A stretch of DNA of 64,000 nucleotides from CAMPJM01 sp964440915 (GTDB lineage: Bacteria > Bacteroidota > Bacteroidia > Cytophagales > Cyclobacteriaceae): NCBI GenBank assembly GCA_964440915.1, contig CAYTTV010000006.1, forward strand, positions 1 through 64,000, read 5' to 3'. How positions within the stretch are numbered: the first letter of the stretch is position 1; each line of letters begins with the position of its first letter. The position numbers and the translations under genes were made by a program. The notes under the pieces were generated by a model. The model had not been told where the DNA came from. It ran no database searches and saw only the letters and a list, made by a program, of their open reading frames with translations. Positions 43,969-52,611 of the stretch are shown piece by piece.

Positions 43969-44709
43969 TTATTGGTCCTCAGATGGCTCTACCACCTTTC
44001 CAAATCTTCTTTCCCTTCCCTGATAAGAAACTATTGCTTCATATAAGTCCTTCTTCCTAAAGTCGGGCCAGAGCACTGGCGTTACAAACAGTTCAGTATA
44101 GGCAATCTGCCATAATAGGAAGTTGCTGACCCTCATTTCTCCGCTTGTCCTAATGAGGAGCTCCGGGTCTGGAATTGCCTTGGTACTTAAGTGTTTGGCA
44201 AATACTTCGGAAGAAATAGCAGCCGGATCCAGCTTACCTTCTTTAACCTCTTGTGCAAGTTGCTTTGCGGCCTCTAATATTTCCCATCTACCACTATAGT
44301 TCAGCGCAAGCACCAAAGTCAGTCCTTCATTGTGTTGCGTATTGCGCATTGCTTCTTTTAACTCCGCCTGGCAGCTCTTGGGGAGGTGGTCGGTATCGCC
44401 AATAGTAGTAAGCCTGACTTTATTATCCACCAACGTTTTTATCTCCCCTTTAATTGTTGACACCAACAATTGCATCAAGCCATCGACTTCCATCTTTGGC
44501 CTGCCCCAATTTTCTGTCGAGAAGGCGTATAAGGTCAAGTACTTTATCCCCAACTCTGCACATCCCTCTGTTATTTCCCTTACTGCTTTAATTGCATTTT
44601 TATGCCCAAATATCCTGGCGGCACCCTTTTTCTTGGCCCATCTCCCATTGCCATCCATGATTACGGCCAAATGTTGTGGTAAATTACTTAAGTCAATCTT
44701 TTCTTTCAT
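43969..44709 (-). CDS. uppS: Undecaprenyl diphosphate synthase (isoprenyl transferase)
   Basis: 246 residues. cis-prenyltransferase that builds the C55 lipid carrier for peptidoglycan and surface glycans. V-I-M-D-G-N-G-R-W-A with the catalytic Asp lies near residue 18; F-S-T-E-N-W and the C-terminal R-T-S-G-E-M-R-V-S-N-F-L-L-W motif complete the active site. First gene of the operon uppS-bamA-ompH-ompH. Confidence 0.96.
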   Translation of the reverse strand: MKEKIDLSNLPQHLAVIMDGNGRWAKKKGAARIFGHKNAIKAVREITEGCAELGIKYLTLYAFSTENWGRPKMEVDGLMQLLVSTIKGEIKTLVDNKVRLTTIGDTDHLPKSCQAELKEAMRNTQHNEGLTLVLALNYSGRWEILEAAKQLAQEVKEGKLDPAAISSEVFAKHLSTKAIPDPELLIRTSGEMRVSNFLLWQIAYTELFVTPVLWPDFRKKDLYEAIVSYQGRERRFGKVVEPSEDQ

Positions 44710-45009
44710 CCCTGCTTATTGGCTAGAATATTTTGCCCGCTGTAATACTCCTCCTATTCCTTCCACAATTGTACAGCATAAATCTTTCCATATTTGCTTA
44801 AATGTAATTAGGGCAATATGAAATGACGTGCAATTTACAAATTTGCTCTTTTTATTTAAACTTTCTTTATGATTCTTGTGAAAAAGTATATTGGGTGTCA
44901 ACAAGTTCTTTATTGCCTATAGGTCAAACATCAAGAAACTGTTGTGAATAGTTGCTTATTTTGGGTCTTGAACGATACCTGTATTGATTTACAAGTTGGC
45001 ATATCATCA
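44710..45009. other. Intergenic region before uppS
   Basis: This 300-base gap separates the PchB-like gene from uppS, both on the minus strand. It must hold the uppS operon promoter but I see no clear -33/-7 pair. A 62-codon open frame at 44716-44904 shows no convincing protein features. Confidence 0.3.
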
Positions 45010-45318
45010 TCAATCATTCCCTAATCCTTCTTTTTCCCAGCATATCAATTCTGCCGTGATAAAATAATTGACCAAGTCAGCATATATTTTTTCAATTGCA
45101 TCAGGATTCAGCCCTTCCTCTTGTGCCCATTCTCTCCTTTTCACAAGCATCGATCGTAAGCGCTCTGGCGCCCTTACTTCTTCGTTGGTCTTCTTAAATT
45201 TTGCAGCAGCTTTAACATATTGAAAGCGCTGGCCTAACAAGCGGACAATGCTTCTGTCTAGAAGATCTATCGCAATACGGATTTCCTGCATGCTTTCACA
45301 CTCCTCTGGATCTTGCAT
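45010..45318 (-). CDS. PchB-like AroQ chorismate mutase / isochorismate lyase
   Basis: 102 residues from ATG 45318; a longer frame from 45405 overlaps the preceding gene. The all-helical AroQ fold aligns without gaps to Pseudomonas PchB as I remember it: P-E-E-C at the N-terminus, Arg14, Arg31, Lys42 in A-A-x-K-F-K and A-P-E-R at 50-53 are kept. The position that is Gln90 in PchB is Glu90 here (T-A-E-L-I-C-W). PchB cleaves isochorismate to salicylate; chorismate mutases of this fold make prephenate. Without an adjacent isochorismate synthase, a chorismate mutase role is the better guess, and a Glu there fits some mutases. It is followed by the uppS operon and preceded by DUF6089 genes. Confidence 0.82.
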   Translation of the reverse strand: MQDPEECESMQEIRIAIDLLDRSIVRLLGQRFQYVKAAAKFKKTNEEVRAPERLRSMLVKRREWAQEEGLNPDAIEKIYADLVNYFITAELICWEKEGLGND

Positions 45319-45332
45319 TAAGATATTATGAT

Positions 45333-46046
45333 TTAATTTGTATTGAATGGACAAGGCACTTGGTAGAATGTATAGCTGATGCTCAAACCCAGGAAGTAAT
45401 ACCAATCCTTGTCGTATTGACTTCCATATTGGTAATGTTGCCCTTTTTTATCAAGGCTAGGATCATGCCCCGACATATTATCTATGTAGTCGAAGAAAGT
45501 TTTTCTGGCACCAAATTCAATACCTAGTTGCCAATGCTCGTCCAATAGATATTTCATCCCTATACCGAAGGGAATCACAGGTTGTATCTTCCTATAGGTG
45601 TTTCCTTTATCTTCATCACCAAAAAATGTAAACACCCCTATGCCTCCAAAGAAATAAGGAGAATAGTTTACCCATGATTTAGAATTAAGGAAATCCAGAA
45701 AATGGTATTCTAGCGTAACTGCACCTTCCAATAAGATGATGTCAAAAGATGCATTTCTTGCTGCGGCAAAATCATCGACAGGTTTTTGGTCACTTGCCTG
45801 AAGCATACCTCCCATGATAGCCCCTCGCACGCTTACAGCATTGGAAAATGTATGTCGGTAAAAAATCTCTCCAGCAGGCCGGTTTTCTATTATATTATAT
45901 TGATGCTGTAAATCACCTGTATAGCTTAGCCCGCCTAAACCTATTCCAATATCTCTATTCTGAGCCGATACTGTATTGGAAAGAAGTATAAAAACAACAA
46001 AAAAAGTGGAGGCGCAAGCATTTCTCCAAGGCGATAATTTCATCAT
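45333..46046 (-). CDS. DUF6089 outer membrane beta-barrel protein, second copy
   Basis: 237 residues with signal peptide (ends V-S-A-Q). DUF6089 pattern: G-L-G-G-L-S-Y-T-G-D-L after the signal, then paired barrel strands and the P-F-G-I-G-M-K-Y-L-L-D-E-H-W motif. A small outer-membrane barrel of unknown function, next to a longer paralogue; the pair is found in the nadK-uppS-bamA region of many Bacteroidota genomes, suggesting a role in envelope biogenesis. Confidence 0.82.
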   Translation of the reverse strand: MMKLSPWRNACASTFFVVFILLSNTVSAQNRDIGIGLGGLSYTGDLQHQYNIIENRPAGEIFYRHTFSNAVSVRGAIMGGMLQASDQKPVDDFAAARNASFDIILLEGAVTLEYHFLDFLNSKSWVNYSPYFFGGIGVFTFFGDEDKGNTYRKIQPVIPFGIGMKYLLDEHWQLGIEFGARKTFFDYIDNMSGHDPSLDKKGQHYQYGSQYDKDWYYFLGLSISYTFYQVPCPFNTN

Positions 46047-46117
46047 ACTAAAATCTTAAAAAAATATAATCAGCCATCAGTACTTATAAAACTTTTGATC
46101 GGCCATCATTGTATATG

Positions 46118-47140
46118 CTATCTGAATTTAGAACGCCTGTGACGAGTCGTGTCCAATATGTACGTCAGCTGTAGGCTTGTAACCACATAGATATCGTTAT
46201 CTTTGTGATTCCCTCGAATATTGGGGCTGCCGTTGGCATTTTCATGGCCATATCCAGGCACTATAAGATATGGGTCACCATAAGGGCTGTTGTACATTAC
46301 AGTTGGAGCAATAAACTCTCCTGATCTATCTGACATGACTTTGGCCAATTCATCATCACCAAGGCGATTCTTGTCTATATAAGGCCCTCCCACATCATCC
46401 AGGTGATCAAAGAACAAATGACGATAACCAATCTCAAAGGCTAAATCAAAATTCTGATTCACTTTATATCGCAATCCCAATCCTAGAGGAATCGCTATCT
46501 GTATTTTACTGTATTTACCAACGCCGGCATCGTCAACATATTGTCCTTCTGTGCCCAAAGGCTCCAAGTCTACCCACTTGCCTGCTTCTGACCCTCCAAA
46601 ACTATCAGGAACTTTTCCTTGCGGATTGTGGTGGAAAACGGCAACCCCTGCAAAAGCATAAGGCACAAGCAGCTCTCTGCTTAAGTAGCTTCTATTATGT
46701 TTGATAAAATCAAAGCTAGCCACCACCGCGAGTTCCTTTATGTCATTTCTAAAGCTAAGGTTTCTTGTATTTCTATAAATCGACTTTTCGGTTTCAGTCA
46801 TGCCTTTGCCATTGTCGTTGGCCATGATTCTTCCATAGGTAAAGGTACCCCTTAAGGAAAAACGAGGATCTAATCGATAAGTGCCTACAAGCCCTATACC
46901 CGGTCGGGTCATGCTGATATTGGTGCTCATCAGCCCTGATTTTGGAGCCAGGTCACCAAAATAATTTAGCGTGTTGGCAGATAAGCCAATCGATAGATAC
47001 GAGTGTTGGAATTTTCTTTTGGGACCCTTGTACTGCGTAATACTGCCACTATAATTATTCCTTCTTTGTGCTTCTGCTTCATCAGGTAATAACATAAGGG
47101 CTGAAAATGCCACTATAAATATGATATAAAGTTTTTTCAT
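46118..47140 (-). CDS. DUF6089 outer membrane beta-barrel protein, first copy
   Basis: 340 residues with signal peptide (ends A-E-A-Q). Shares the order of segments with the next gene (S-L-R-G-T-F-T-Y-G barrel strand, G-L-G-L-R-Y-K-V-N-Q-N-F-D, then E-I-G-Y-R-H-L-F-F-D-H-L-D-D), but has a longer loop region with a S-P-Y-G-D-P-Y segment and an R-rich C-terminus. Function unknown; conserved neighbourhood with nadK and uppS. Confidence 0.82.
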   Translation of the reverse strand: MKKLYIIFIVAFSALMLLPDEAEAQRRNNYSGSITQYKGPKRKFQHSYLSIGLSANTLNYFGDLAPKSGLMSTNISMTRPGIGLVGTYRLDPRFSLRGTFTYGRIMANDNGKGMTETEKSIYRNTRNLSFRNDIKELAVVASFDFIKHNRSYLSRELLVPYAFAGVAVFHHNPQGKVPDSFGGSEAGKWVDLEPLGTEGQYVDDAGVGKYSKIQIAIPLGLGLRYKVNQNFDLAFEIGYRHLFFDHLDDVGGPYIDKNRLGDDELAKVMSDRSGEFIAPTVMYNSPYGDPYLIVPGYGHENANGSPNIRGNHKDNDIYVVTSLQLTYILDTTRHRRSKFR

Positions 47141-47215
47141 TAGGTAAGCTTCGTATGGAAAGTCGGGTAGAATTCATCTACTCCATCATTTATTTAAATA
47201 AAACACTAAATAGTC

Positions 47216-47252
47216 ATATTTTTATCAATAATTACTACAAAGATAAAAATAT
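47216..47252 (-). terminator. AT-rich inverted repeat between nadK and DUF6089
   Basis: ATATTTTTATC (47216-47226) and GATAAAAATAT (47242-47252) form a perfect 11-bp stem with a 15-base loop, 24 bases beyond the nadK stop. An AT-only stem makes a weak terminator. It also contains TATCTTTG (minus strand 47238-47245), a -7-like element that could serve the DUF6089 gene. Confidence 0.4.
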
Positions 47253-47275
47253 TAATAAATTATCATAGATTTCTT

Positions 47276-48151
47276 TTAATTTCTCATGTCTAAGCCCCAG
47301 TTTAATTTATGACGTAAGGTCTCCAAAAAGCTATATCCGTTCATTTTAATTAGTTTAGCCCTGAAGTCTTCCTTGCGGACAGCCATTTGAATAGAAGCAT
47401 CAACGGTTTGGGAGCGAGAATCTAAAGAAACAAGAAAATTTTTGCTCCTCCCCTCAATTTCGAAAGACACTACGCTGTTGTCCGAAACAACAATGGGTCG
47501 TGCATTCAGATTATGTGGACTCACAGGAGTGATAATGAAGTTGTTGGACTGAGGGAGTACCAATGGGCCGCCGCAGCTCAAGGAGTAACCAGTAGACCCT
47601 GTTGGCGTAGAGACAATAAGCCCATCTGCCCAGTAAGAGTTGAGATATTCTCCATCTATATAGGTATGTACCACAATCATGGATGAGGTATCCTTCTTCA
47701 GAATGGCAATTTCATTCATGCCAAAATTCCTCTTGCCAAAGATACCTTTATCAGACTCCAGCCTTATGAGTGTCCTATAATCGTAAGTGAATCGGTCGTT
47801 GTATAATGCTTGAAATGCGTCGTGTATGTGTGTTTTAGGGGTGGTGGCCAAAAAACCTAACCTACCTATATTGATGCCTAAAATGGGTATCTCCAATCTG
47901 CCAATATGGGTAACCGATTCCAGCAACGTGCCATCTCCACCCAAGCTAATAAAAAAATCGGCATTGGCAATAGCCTCTTCATCGAAATAAACATTCACCT
48001 TATCAGTGATAATCCCTCCTGCCTTGAGCAAATCTCTATATTGTCTGGAGACCAGCACTGTAGCTTGTTTATCTTTTAGGATATCAAAAACTTCCTGAAT
48101 GTAAGGGGCTGTATCTTCTTGGAATTCCTTTCCGTGGAGGGCGATCTTCAT
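47276..48151 (-). CDS. nadK: NAD kinase
   Basis: 291 residues. Makes NADP from NAD. Catalytic G-G-D-G-T-L-L-E-S near residue 72, the N-E-I-A motif near 150 and the glycine-rich V-S-T-P-T-G-S-T-G-Y-S-L-S-C-G-G segment near 185 are all present. Located between the CBS-ACT gene and the DUF6089 pair, in the conserved Bacteroidota gene order. Confidence 0.96.
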   Translation of the reverse strand: MKIALHGKEFQEDTAPYIQEVFDILKDKQATVLVSRQYRDLLKAGGIITDKVNVYFDEEAIANADFFISLGGDGTLLESVTHIGRLEIPILGINIGRLGFLATTPKTHIHDAFQALYNDRFTYDYRTLIRLESDKGIFGKRNFGMNEIAILKKDTSSMIVVHTYIDGEYLNSYWADGLIVSTPTGSTGYSLSCGGPLVLPQSNNFIITPVSPHNLNARPIVVSDNSVVSFEIEGRSKNFLVSLDSRSQTVDASIQMAVRKEDFRAKLIKMNGYSFLETLRHKLNWGLDMRN

Positions 48152-48196
48152 ACAAGGATTTAAAACGTCACAATATCTAAAACTTATTATTGCTAT

Positions 48197-48862
48197 TTAT
48201 ATTTCGAGATATTTCATTAAAATATCGAGGCGTTCTCTTTCATTGGTCTGGATTGGTGCCTCTTGGAAGTGCGCTATTACCTTATATCCAAACCGTTCCA
48301 AGGTAGCCACTACATGTGTCAAATCCTCTTTATTAATTTTTAGGGTAAGCTTCACCTTGCTTGGTTCTGCAACATCGGTTTTGATACAGCTACTCAATAC
48401 TCTTGCATTGTTTGATTCAACCAAGCGACTGATTTCAGCCAAGGAGTAGTCTTGATAATCCATAGAGAGCACTAAAATGCCACCTGGACTTTGCACTGCT
48501 ACCGATTGAGCAAAAGCTACCACCGTATCTTCTATGGTAATTACGCCAACATATTTATCATCTTTGTCAAGCACGGCGATTACTTGTATCCCACAATCAG
48601 TGCTGACTTTCAATATGTCATAGAAATGCTGATCGTGATAGACGAAGCACTCTTTAGCCTTTAGTTCAAAGTCTCCTATATTTTTGAGTATGGAGCTATT
48701 CTCGAGAATTATTTCTTCCGAAATAAGGCCTTTATACTCTCCGTTCTCAATTACCGCCAATTGATTTACCCTTAATTCTTCCATCCAGGTAATGGCTTTT
48801 TTTGCCTTATCTGTCATTTTCAAAGGAGGAATCATATGGTTGATCAATTCTTGTGCTATCAT
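48197..48862 (-). CDS. CBS domain pair with ACT-like C-terminal domain
   Basis: 221 residues. Two CBS motifs (about 5-60 and 75-135) form a Bateman module that normally binds adenosine nucleotides; the C-terminal region (about 145-205) looks like an ACT fold that binds small ligands. It is a regulatory or sensor protein of unknown target. Its start codon overlaps the stop of the hydrolase gene by one base (TAATG), suggesting translational coupling. Confidence 0.85.
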   Translation of the reverse strand: MIAQELINHMIPPLKMTDKAKKAITWMEELRVNQLAVIENGEYKGLISEEIILENSSILKNIGDFELKAKECFVYHDQHFYDILKVSTDCGIQVIAVLDKDDKYVGVITIEDTVVAFAQSVAVQSPGGILVLSMDYQDYSLAEISRLVESNNARVLSSCIKTDVAEPSKVKLTLKINKEDLTHVVATLERFGYKVIAHFQEAPIQTNERERLDILMKYLEI

Positions 48863-49626
48863 TATACTGCTATTGGTGCTTTCAAATAGTCCTCTAGTAT
48901 TTCATTAAACTTGTCAGGGTGTTCCATCATGGGCGCATGACTGCATTTATCGATAAACCTAAGCGTAGAGTTAGGTATCAGGCGATTGAATTCGTGTGCT
49001 ACCATAGGCGGAGTGATCGTGTCGTTCAGGCCCCAGATCAATAACGTAGGTGACTGTATTTTAGTTATTTCGGTTGCCATATTATTGCGCTGCGCCGACT
49101 TGGCTATGGCCACTATGCGCATACATTTAGGAATGCTCTTGGTGGTTTCAAAAACCTCATCTACATATTCTTTCGTAGCTGTAGCGGGACTATAAAAGGT
49201 ATACTCCACCCTTTCCTTGATATAATCATAACTCCCTCTTTTAGGGAACGAACCACCCATGGCATTTTCAAACAATCCCGAGCTACCTGTTAAAATCAAA
49301 CGTTTTATTTTGTCCTGATGGGCCAGTGTATAGATAAGTGCAATATGCCCTCCAAGCGAGTTCCCCATGATATTGACATCTTCCAATCCTTTGGCTTCTA
49401 CAAACTCTTCCAAATAGGCTACAAGACCTTCAAGGCCTGCTTGCCGAATGGGCATTTCATAGATCGGTAGCAAAGGAATAACTACTCTATACCGGGATGA
49501 AAACTTGTTTACCACACCGTCCCAGTTGCTTAATGCGCCAAACAGCCCATGAAGCAGCAATAAAATCTCCCCTTCTCCTTCGTCAATAAACCTGTGTCCT
49601 CTTTCTTCTTTTACTGTATATACCAT
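48862..49626 (-). CDS. Alpha/beta hydrolase
   Basis: 254 residues from ATG 49626; an ATG at 49650 adds eight residues. The nucleophile elbow G-N-S-L-G-G is near residue 90 and the catalytic His in C-S-H-A-P-M-M-E-H-P is near 235. No signal peptide. Broad class (esterase, lipase or C-C hydrolase), substrate unknown. Linked by a one-base overlap to the CBS gene. Confidence 0.9.
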   Translation of the reverse strand: MVYTVKEERGHRFIDEGEGEILLLLHGLFGALSNWDGVVNKFSSRYRVVIPLLPIYEMPIRQAGLEGLVAYLEEFVEAKGLEDVNIMGNSLGGHIALIYTLAHQDKIKRLILTGSSGLFENAMGGSFPKRGSYDYIKERVEYTFYSPATATKEYVDEVFETTKSIPKCMRIVAIAKSAQRNNMATEITKIQSPTLLIWGLNDTITPPMVAHEFNRLIPNSTLRFIDKCSHAPMMEHPDKFNEILEDYLKAPIAV

Positions 49627-49673
49627 CTTAATTTTCTTTGCTACATGCAAATTAGTAGAATTTTAAAATATTA

Positions 49674-50243
49674 TCAATCAGCTATCTGGTAAAACCTAAC
49701 CCAATTATGTAACATTTGTAGACCATTGTCAGTCAAAACAGCTTCCGGATGGAATTGAAGACCTGCAATAGACCTTTGTTTATGCTTTATCGCCATAATT
49801 TCCCCACTGCTAGTATAGGCTGTAGCCTCCAAGCAAGACGGCAGGTCCTCCAAGATGAGCGAATGATAACGCACCACATTTAGATGCGAAGGCATATCGG
49901 CGAAGACCATGTCGTTCGACGCTCTTATAGTGCTGACTTTGCCGTGCATGGGTACCGCTGCCCTTACCAACTTAGCTCCGAAGTACTCGCCTATAGCCTG
50001 ATGGCCAAGACATATGCCCAAAATGGGGTGTGTGTACTCGTAATGCCGAATTACTTCGGTCATGCATCCAGCCCCTTGGGGTCTTCCCGGCCCTGGCGAT
50101 AGCACTATACCCTGGTATGTACCTGCAAATATATCACGAGGATCATGGTTGTTGCGGACTATTTTACAAGCAACATTGGCCTGCGCAAAATAGTCTTGGA
50201 GGTTGTATGTAAAGGAATCAAAGTTATCTAATAAAAGGATCAA
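49674..50243 (-). CDS. pabA: Glutamine amidotransferase of aminodeoxychorismate/anthranilate synthase
   Basis: 189 residues when started at a TTG at 50243, which gives the canonical N-terminus M-I-L-L-L-D-N-F-D-S-F-T-Y-N. That start overlaps the stop codon of the upstream cvpA-like gene (TTGA), an arrangement that supports coupling; the ATG at 50282 would overlap that gene by 43 bases and add 13 non-conserved residues. Class I amidotransferase: Cys in G-I-C-L-G-H-Q, His-Glu in F-H-P-E. It supplies ammonia to the large subunit of p-aminobenzoate or anthranilate synthesis; no large subunit is adjacent, so pabA is a likely but not certain name. Confidence 0.9.
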   Translation of the reverse strand: MILLLDNFDSFTYNLQDYFAQANVACKIVRNNHDPRDIFAGTYQGIVLSPGPGRPQGAGCMTEVIRHYEYTHPILGICLGHQAIGEYFGAKLVRAAVPMHGKVSTIRASNDMVFADMPSHLNVVRYHSLILEDLPSCLEATAYTSSGEIMAIKHKQRSIAGLQFHPEAVLTDNGLQMLHNWVRFYQIAD

Positions 50244-50776
50244 TGTTGTGATTGTTTGAATAATGCTTCTATAGAAGCCCACAATTCATGGAAGTAAGGG
50301 ATGCCCATCGCTATAAATTCGACAAATAGTGGTGCAAGTTGGGCGATGTAAGGAAGTACTAAAGAATTATTTAATGCGTCACCCGCTACTTCCACTTCAA
50401 GTGCATCCATGATCCATATTGCCAGACTGATTCCGAACGACCATTTGATCACACCTACCAAGCCACCCATTATGCTATCAATAATTCCTAATGGCGTAAT
50501 ATGGAGTACTGCTTTTATAAACCTACCTAAAAAGTAGATGCTTAACAGAATTACGACAAACAAAATAACAAATGCTACTACAGGTAGGAGGCTCTCCCCA
50601 ATATCTATCTTGAAATGTGCCAATAGACCAACTCCCCAATCGACCAACTGAAATGCGCCAAATAAACCTAAAAACAAAGCAAGGAATCCTGCAATTTCCA
50701 AGATGAGGCCTTTTCCGAACCCTCTGATGGCACCAATAGTAAGCAAGAGACTTAAAATAATATCAACTGTATTCAA
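50240..50776 (-). CDS. CvpA family membrane protein
   Basis: 178 residues with four hydrophobic segments (near 5-25, 30-50, 62-85 and 100-122), matching the CvpA family (I-R-G-F-G-K-G-L-I-L-E start). CvpA is linked to colicin V production and envelope integrity in other bacteria; in Bacteroidota its role is unclear. It follows YqeY by 8 bases and overlaps pabA. Confidence 0.88.
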   Translation of the reverse strand: MNTVDIILSLLLTIGAIRGFGKGLILEIAGFLALFLGLFGAFQLVDWGVGLLAHFKIDIGESLLPVVAFVILFVVILLSIYFLGRFIKAVLHITPLGIIDSIMGGLVGVIKWSFGISLAIWIMDALEVEVAGDALNNSLVLPYIAQLAPLFVEFIAMGIPYFHELWASIEALFKQSQH

Positions 50777-50784
50777 CGGTCACT

Positions 50785-51237
50785 TTATTGGGCTAATAGA
50801 TTTTTTGCATGGAAGGAAATAAGTTTTCCTTCCGCTTTCCCAGCCAGTCTTTTGGTTGCAATACCCATTACCTTGCCTATATCCTGAAGTCCGGAAGCAC
50901 CTGTTTCAGCAATTATCTCCAATAATGCCTTCTTTAATTCTGCTTCGTTTAGTGGCTTGGGTAAATAACTGTTAATTACTTCTAGTTCGGCTTTTTCTGT
51001 ATCTGCCAAATCATGTCTTCCATTTTCCGCATACATTTCCGCAGAATCTTTTCTTTGCTTGGCAGCTTTTGTCAAGAGCTTAATCTCTGCATCCTCGCTT
51101 AACTCTCCCTCGGCTCCCTTTTCGGTTTCTGCCAGCAGAATCATGGACTTTATGCCTCTTAGTGCTCTTAGTCGGTCTTTATCTTTTGCAAGCATGGCTT
51201 GCTTGATATCTGCCTCTATGGTTTGCTTTAGCTTCAT
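50785..51237 (-). CDS. GatB/YqeY domain protein
   Basis: 150 residues, a stand-alone YqeY protein related to the C-terminal tRNA-binding domain of GatB. Features: L-R-A-L-R-G-I-K-S-M-I near residue 22, and the C-terminal G-K-V-M-G-I-A-T-K-R-L-A-G-K-A-E-G. Possibly helps tRNA-dependent amidation, but the role is unproven. First gene of the YqeY-CvpA-PabA block with a promoter element upstream. Confidence 0.9.
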   Translation of the reverse strand: MKLKQTIEADIKQAMLAKDKDRLRALRGIKSMILLAETEKGAEGELSEDAEIKLLTKAAKQRKDSAEMYAENGRHDLADTEKAELEVINSYLPKPLNEAELKKALLEIIAETGASGLQDIGKVMGIATKRLAGKAEGKLISFHAKNLLAQ

Positions 51238-51269
51238 ATGATCGTAGGTTTTTGTCTTAAGGTCAGCGG

Positions 51270-51277
51270 CAAAGTTA
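51270..51277 (-). promoter_or_regulatory. Candidate -7 element for the YqeY block
   Basis: On the minus strand TAACTTTG matches TAnnTTTG exactly, about 33 bases before the yqeY start. The rest of the 257-base gap downstream of it shows no gene. Confidence 0.5.
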
Positions 51278-51494
51278 TGCTTTTTAGGGGAATAATATTC
51301 AAAAATATTCTATTACGAAACCACAGACCTTATTGCCTGCGCATTAAATTTTAGGTGGCTAATGGAAAATAGCAAACAACAGTCATTTGACTACTATCTG
51401 GAATAACGCCCAATATAATGATGCTAAGCATGAGAAAAGGCTCTCCTTCATGCCATTTTTTATCGACCTAAAAACACCGGACCGACCTTTTATT

Positions 51495-52421
51495 TTATTC
51501 CCTATTCCGCAATTGATGCAAAATCGCTTTTAGCTCGTCTGGGTGCTCTCTATACTTCTTCAAGTCGAAAAGGGCCACCTTACGAAACTCTATGGGATGA
51601 CTCTCACTTTGCAAGGCTATGTATCCTTCTGTCAACGGTTGGCCTACAATCTTTGCATTAGGATCAATATCTTTCATGTTATCGATCTCCAACTGGGTGT
51701 TTTTGTATGTAAGGACCGTATCTCCCTCCACAATATGGCTTATGATCGAGTCCCCTAGAACCAACACATCCACCCTGACCCACTGGTCGTCATGGTAGGT
51801 CTTCGAGGTGGAGTTTATACAATGTTCGGTAAACAACCGATCGTTCAAAACCACCAAAGTGCCTGGCGTGCAGAGATTGGCCGTGCTGCGTTCGTCCATA
51901 CCGTTTCCTCCCAAAAACTGAACTTCGATCGAAGTTGGAAAATCTTGGTCTTTGCCCATACTGGACGCAGACTGGGCATGCAGCATAACGCCGCTATTGC
52001 GCAAGGCCCAACCTTCTCCTCCTGAGGCCTGCTCGCCCATGAATCTGTATTCTATAGAGATCAAGTAATCGGAAAACATCTCTTTGTAAAAGAGATGTCC
52101 AAACCGGCTATCAAAAGCTTCATATTGGTCATAAGACACCTTCAAAAGGCCGTCTTCTACCCTGAACGTTTCAGCAAAATTCTCACCTACCTCAAATCCC
52201 TTGATCTTCATAGCCCAATCATCCATATCTTTTCCATTGAACAATTGGATCCATTGGTCTTCGATGTCCACCTTTGATAGTGATTCGCCATTTTCTGTAT
52301 CTGTATGTTGCCCTTCCTTTTGGCCACAACTTATCATCAAAATGAGTGCGGTAAGAAATCCCAGATTGAATACTCTTTTCCTTATGTAAGCGATGGGAGC
52401 TGTTTTGGTTGCGTTCTGCAT
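51495..52421 (-). CDS. DUF1080 family lipoprotein (3-keto-disaccharide hydrolase)
   Basis: 308 residues. A long basic N-terminus leads to a lipobox (M-I-S-C near 32). The body is a concanavalin-like beta-sandwich of the DUF1080/LamG type: L-F-N-G-K-D-M-D-D-W near residue 63, N-S-G-V-M-L-H near 142 and E-V-Q-F-L-G-G near 165. Related enzymes hydrolyse 3-keto-disaccharides, others may only bind glycans. Start is ambiguous but no internal ATG fits better. Single gene. Confidence 0.85.
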   Translation of the reverse strand: MQNATKTAPIAYIRKRVFNLGFLTALILMISCGQKEGQHTDTENGESLSKVDIEDQWIQLFNGKDMDDWAMKIKGFEVGENFAETFRVEDGLLKVSYDQYEAFDSRFGHLFYKEMFSDYLISIEYRFMGEQASGGEGWALRNSGVMLHAQSASSMGKDQDFPTSIEVQFLGGNGMDERSTANLCTPGTLVVLNDRLFTEHCINSTSKTYHDDQWVRVDVLVLGDSIISHIVEGDTVLTYKNTQLEIDNMKDIDPNAKIVGQPLTEGYIALQSESHPIEFRKVALFDLKKYREHPDELKAILHQLRNRE

Positions 52422-52611
52422 AGGTTATGATTATGTGCTATAATTGCATCTCAATTTAAATGTTTTTATTACACATACAAATTACATATCGGTATTTTTG
52501 ATGAGCAACACAATAACTAAAACATGGCAAATGAAAATATGATGCTGCATGAAAGCCGTATGGGATTCAATGTTGGGGAACAAGGTCTAAACAAAGCTTC
52601 CCTTGTTAGCA

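Noticed and set aside
44716..44904. 62-codon frame before uppS
   Set aside because: No family pattern, no membrane or signal feature and no clear promoter; likely a chance frame.
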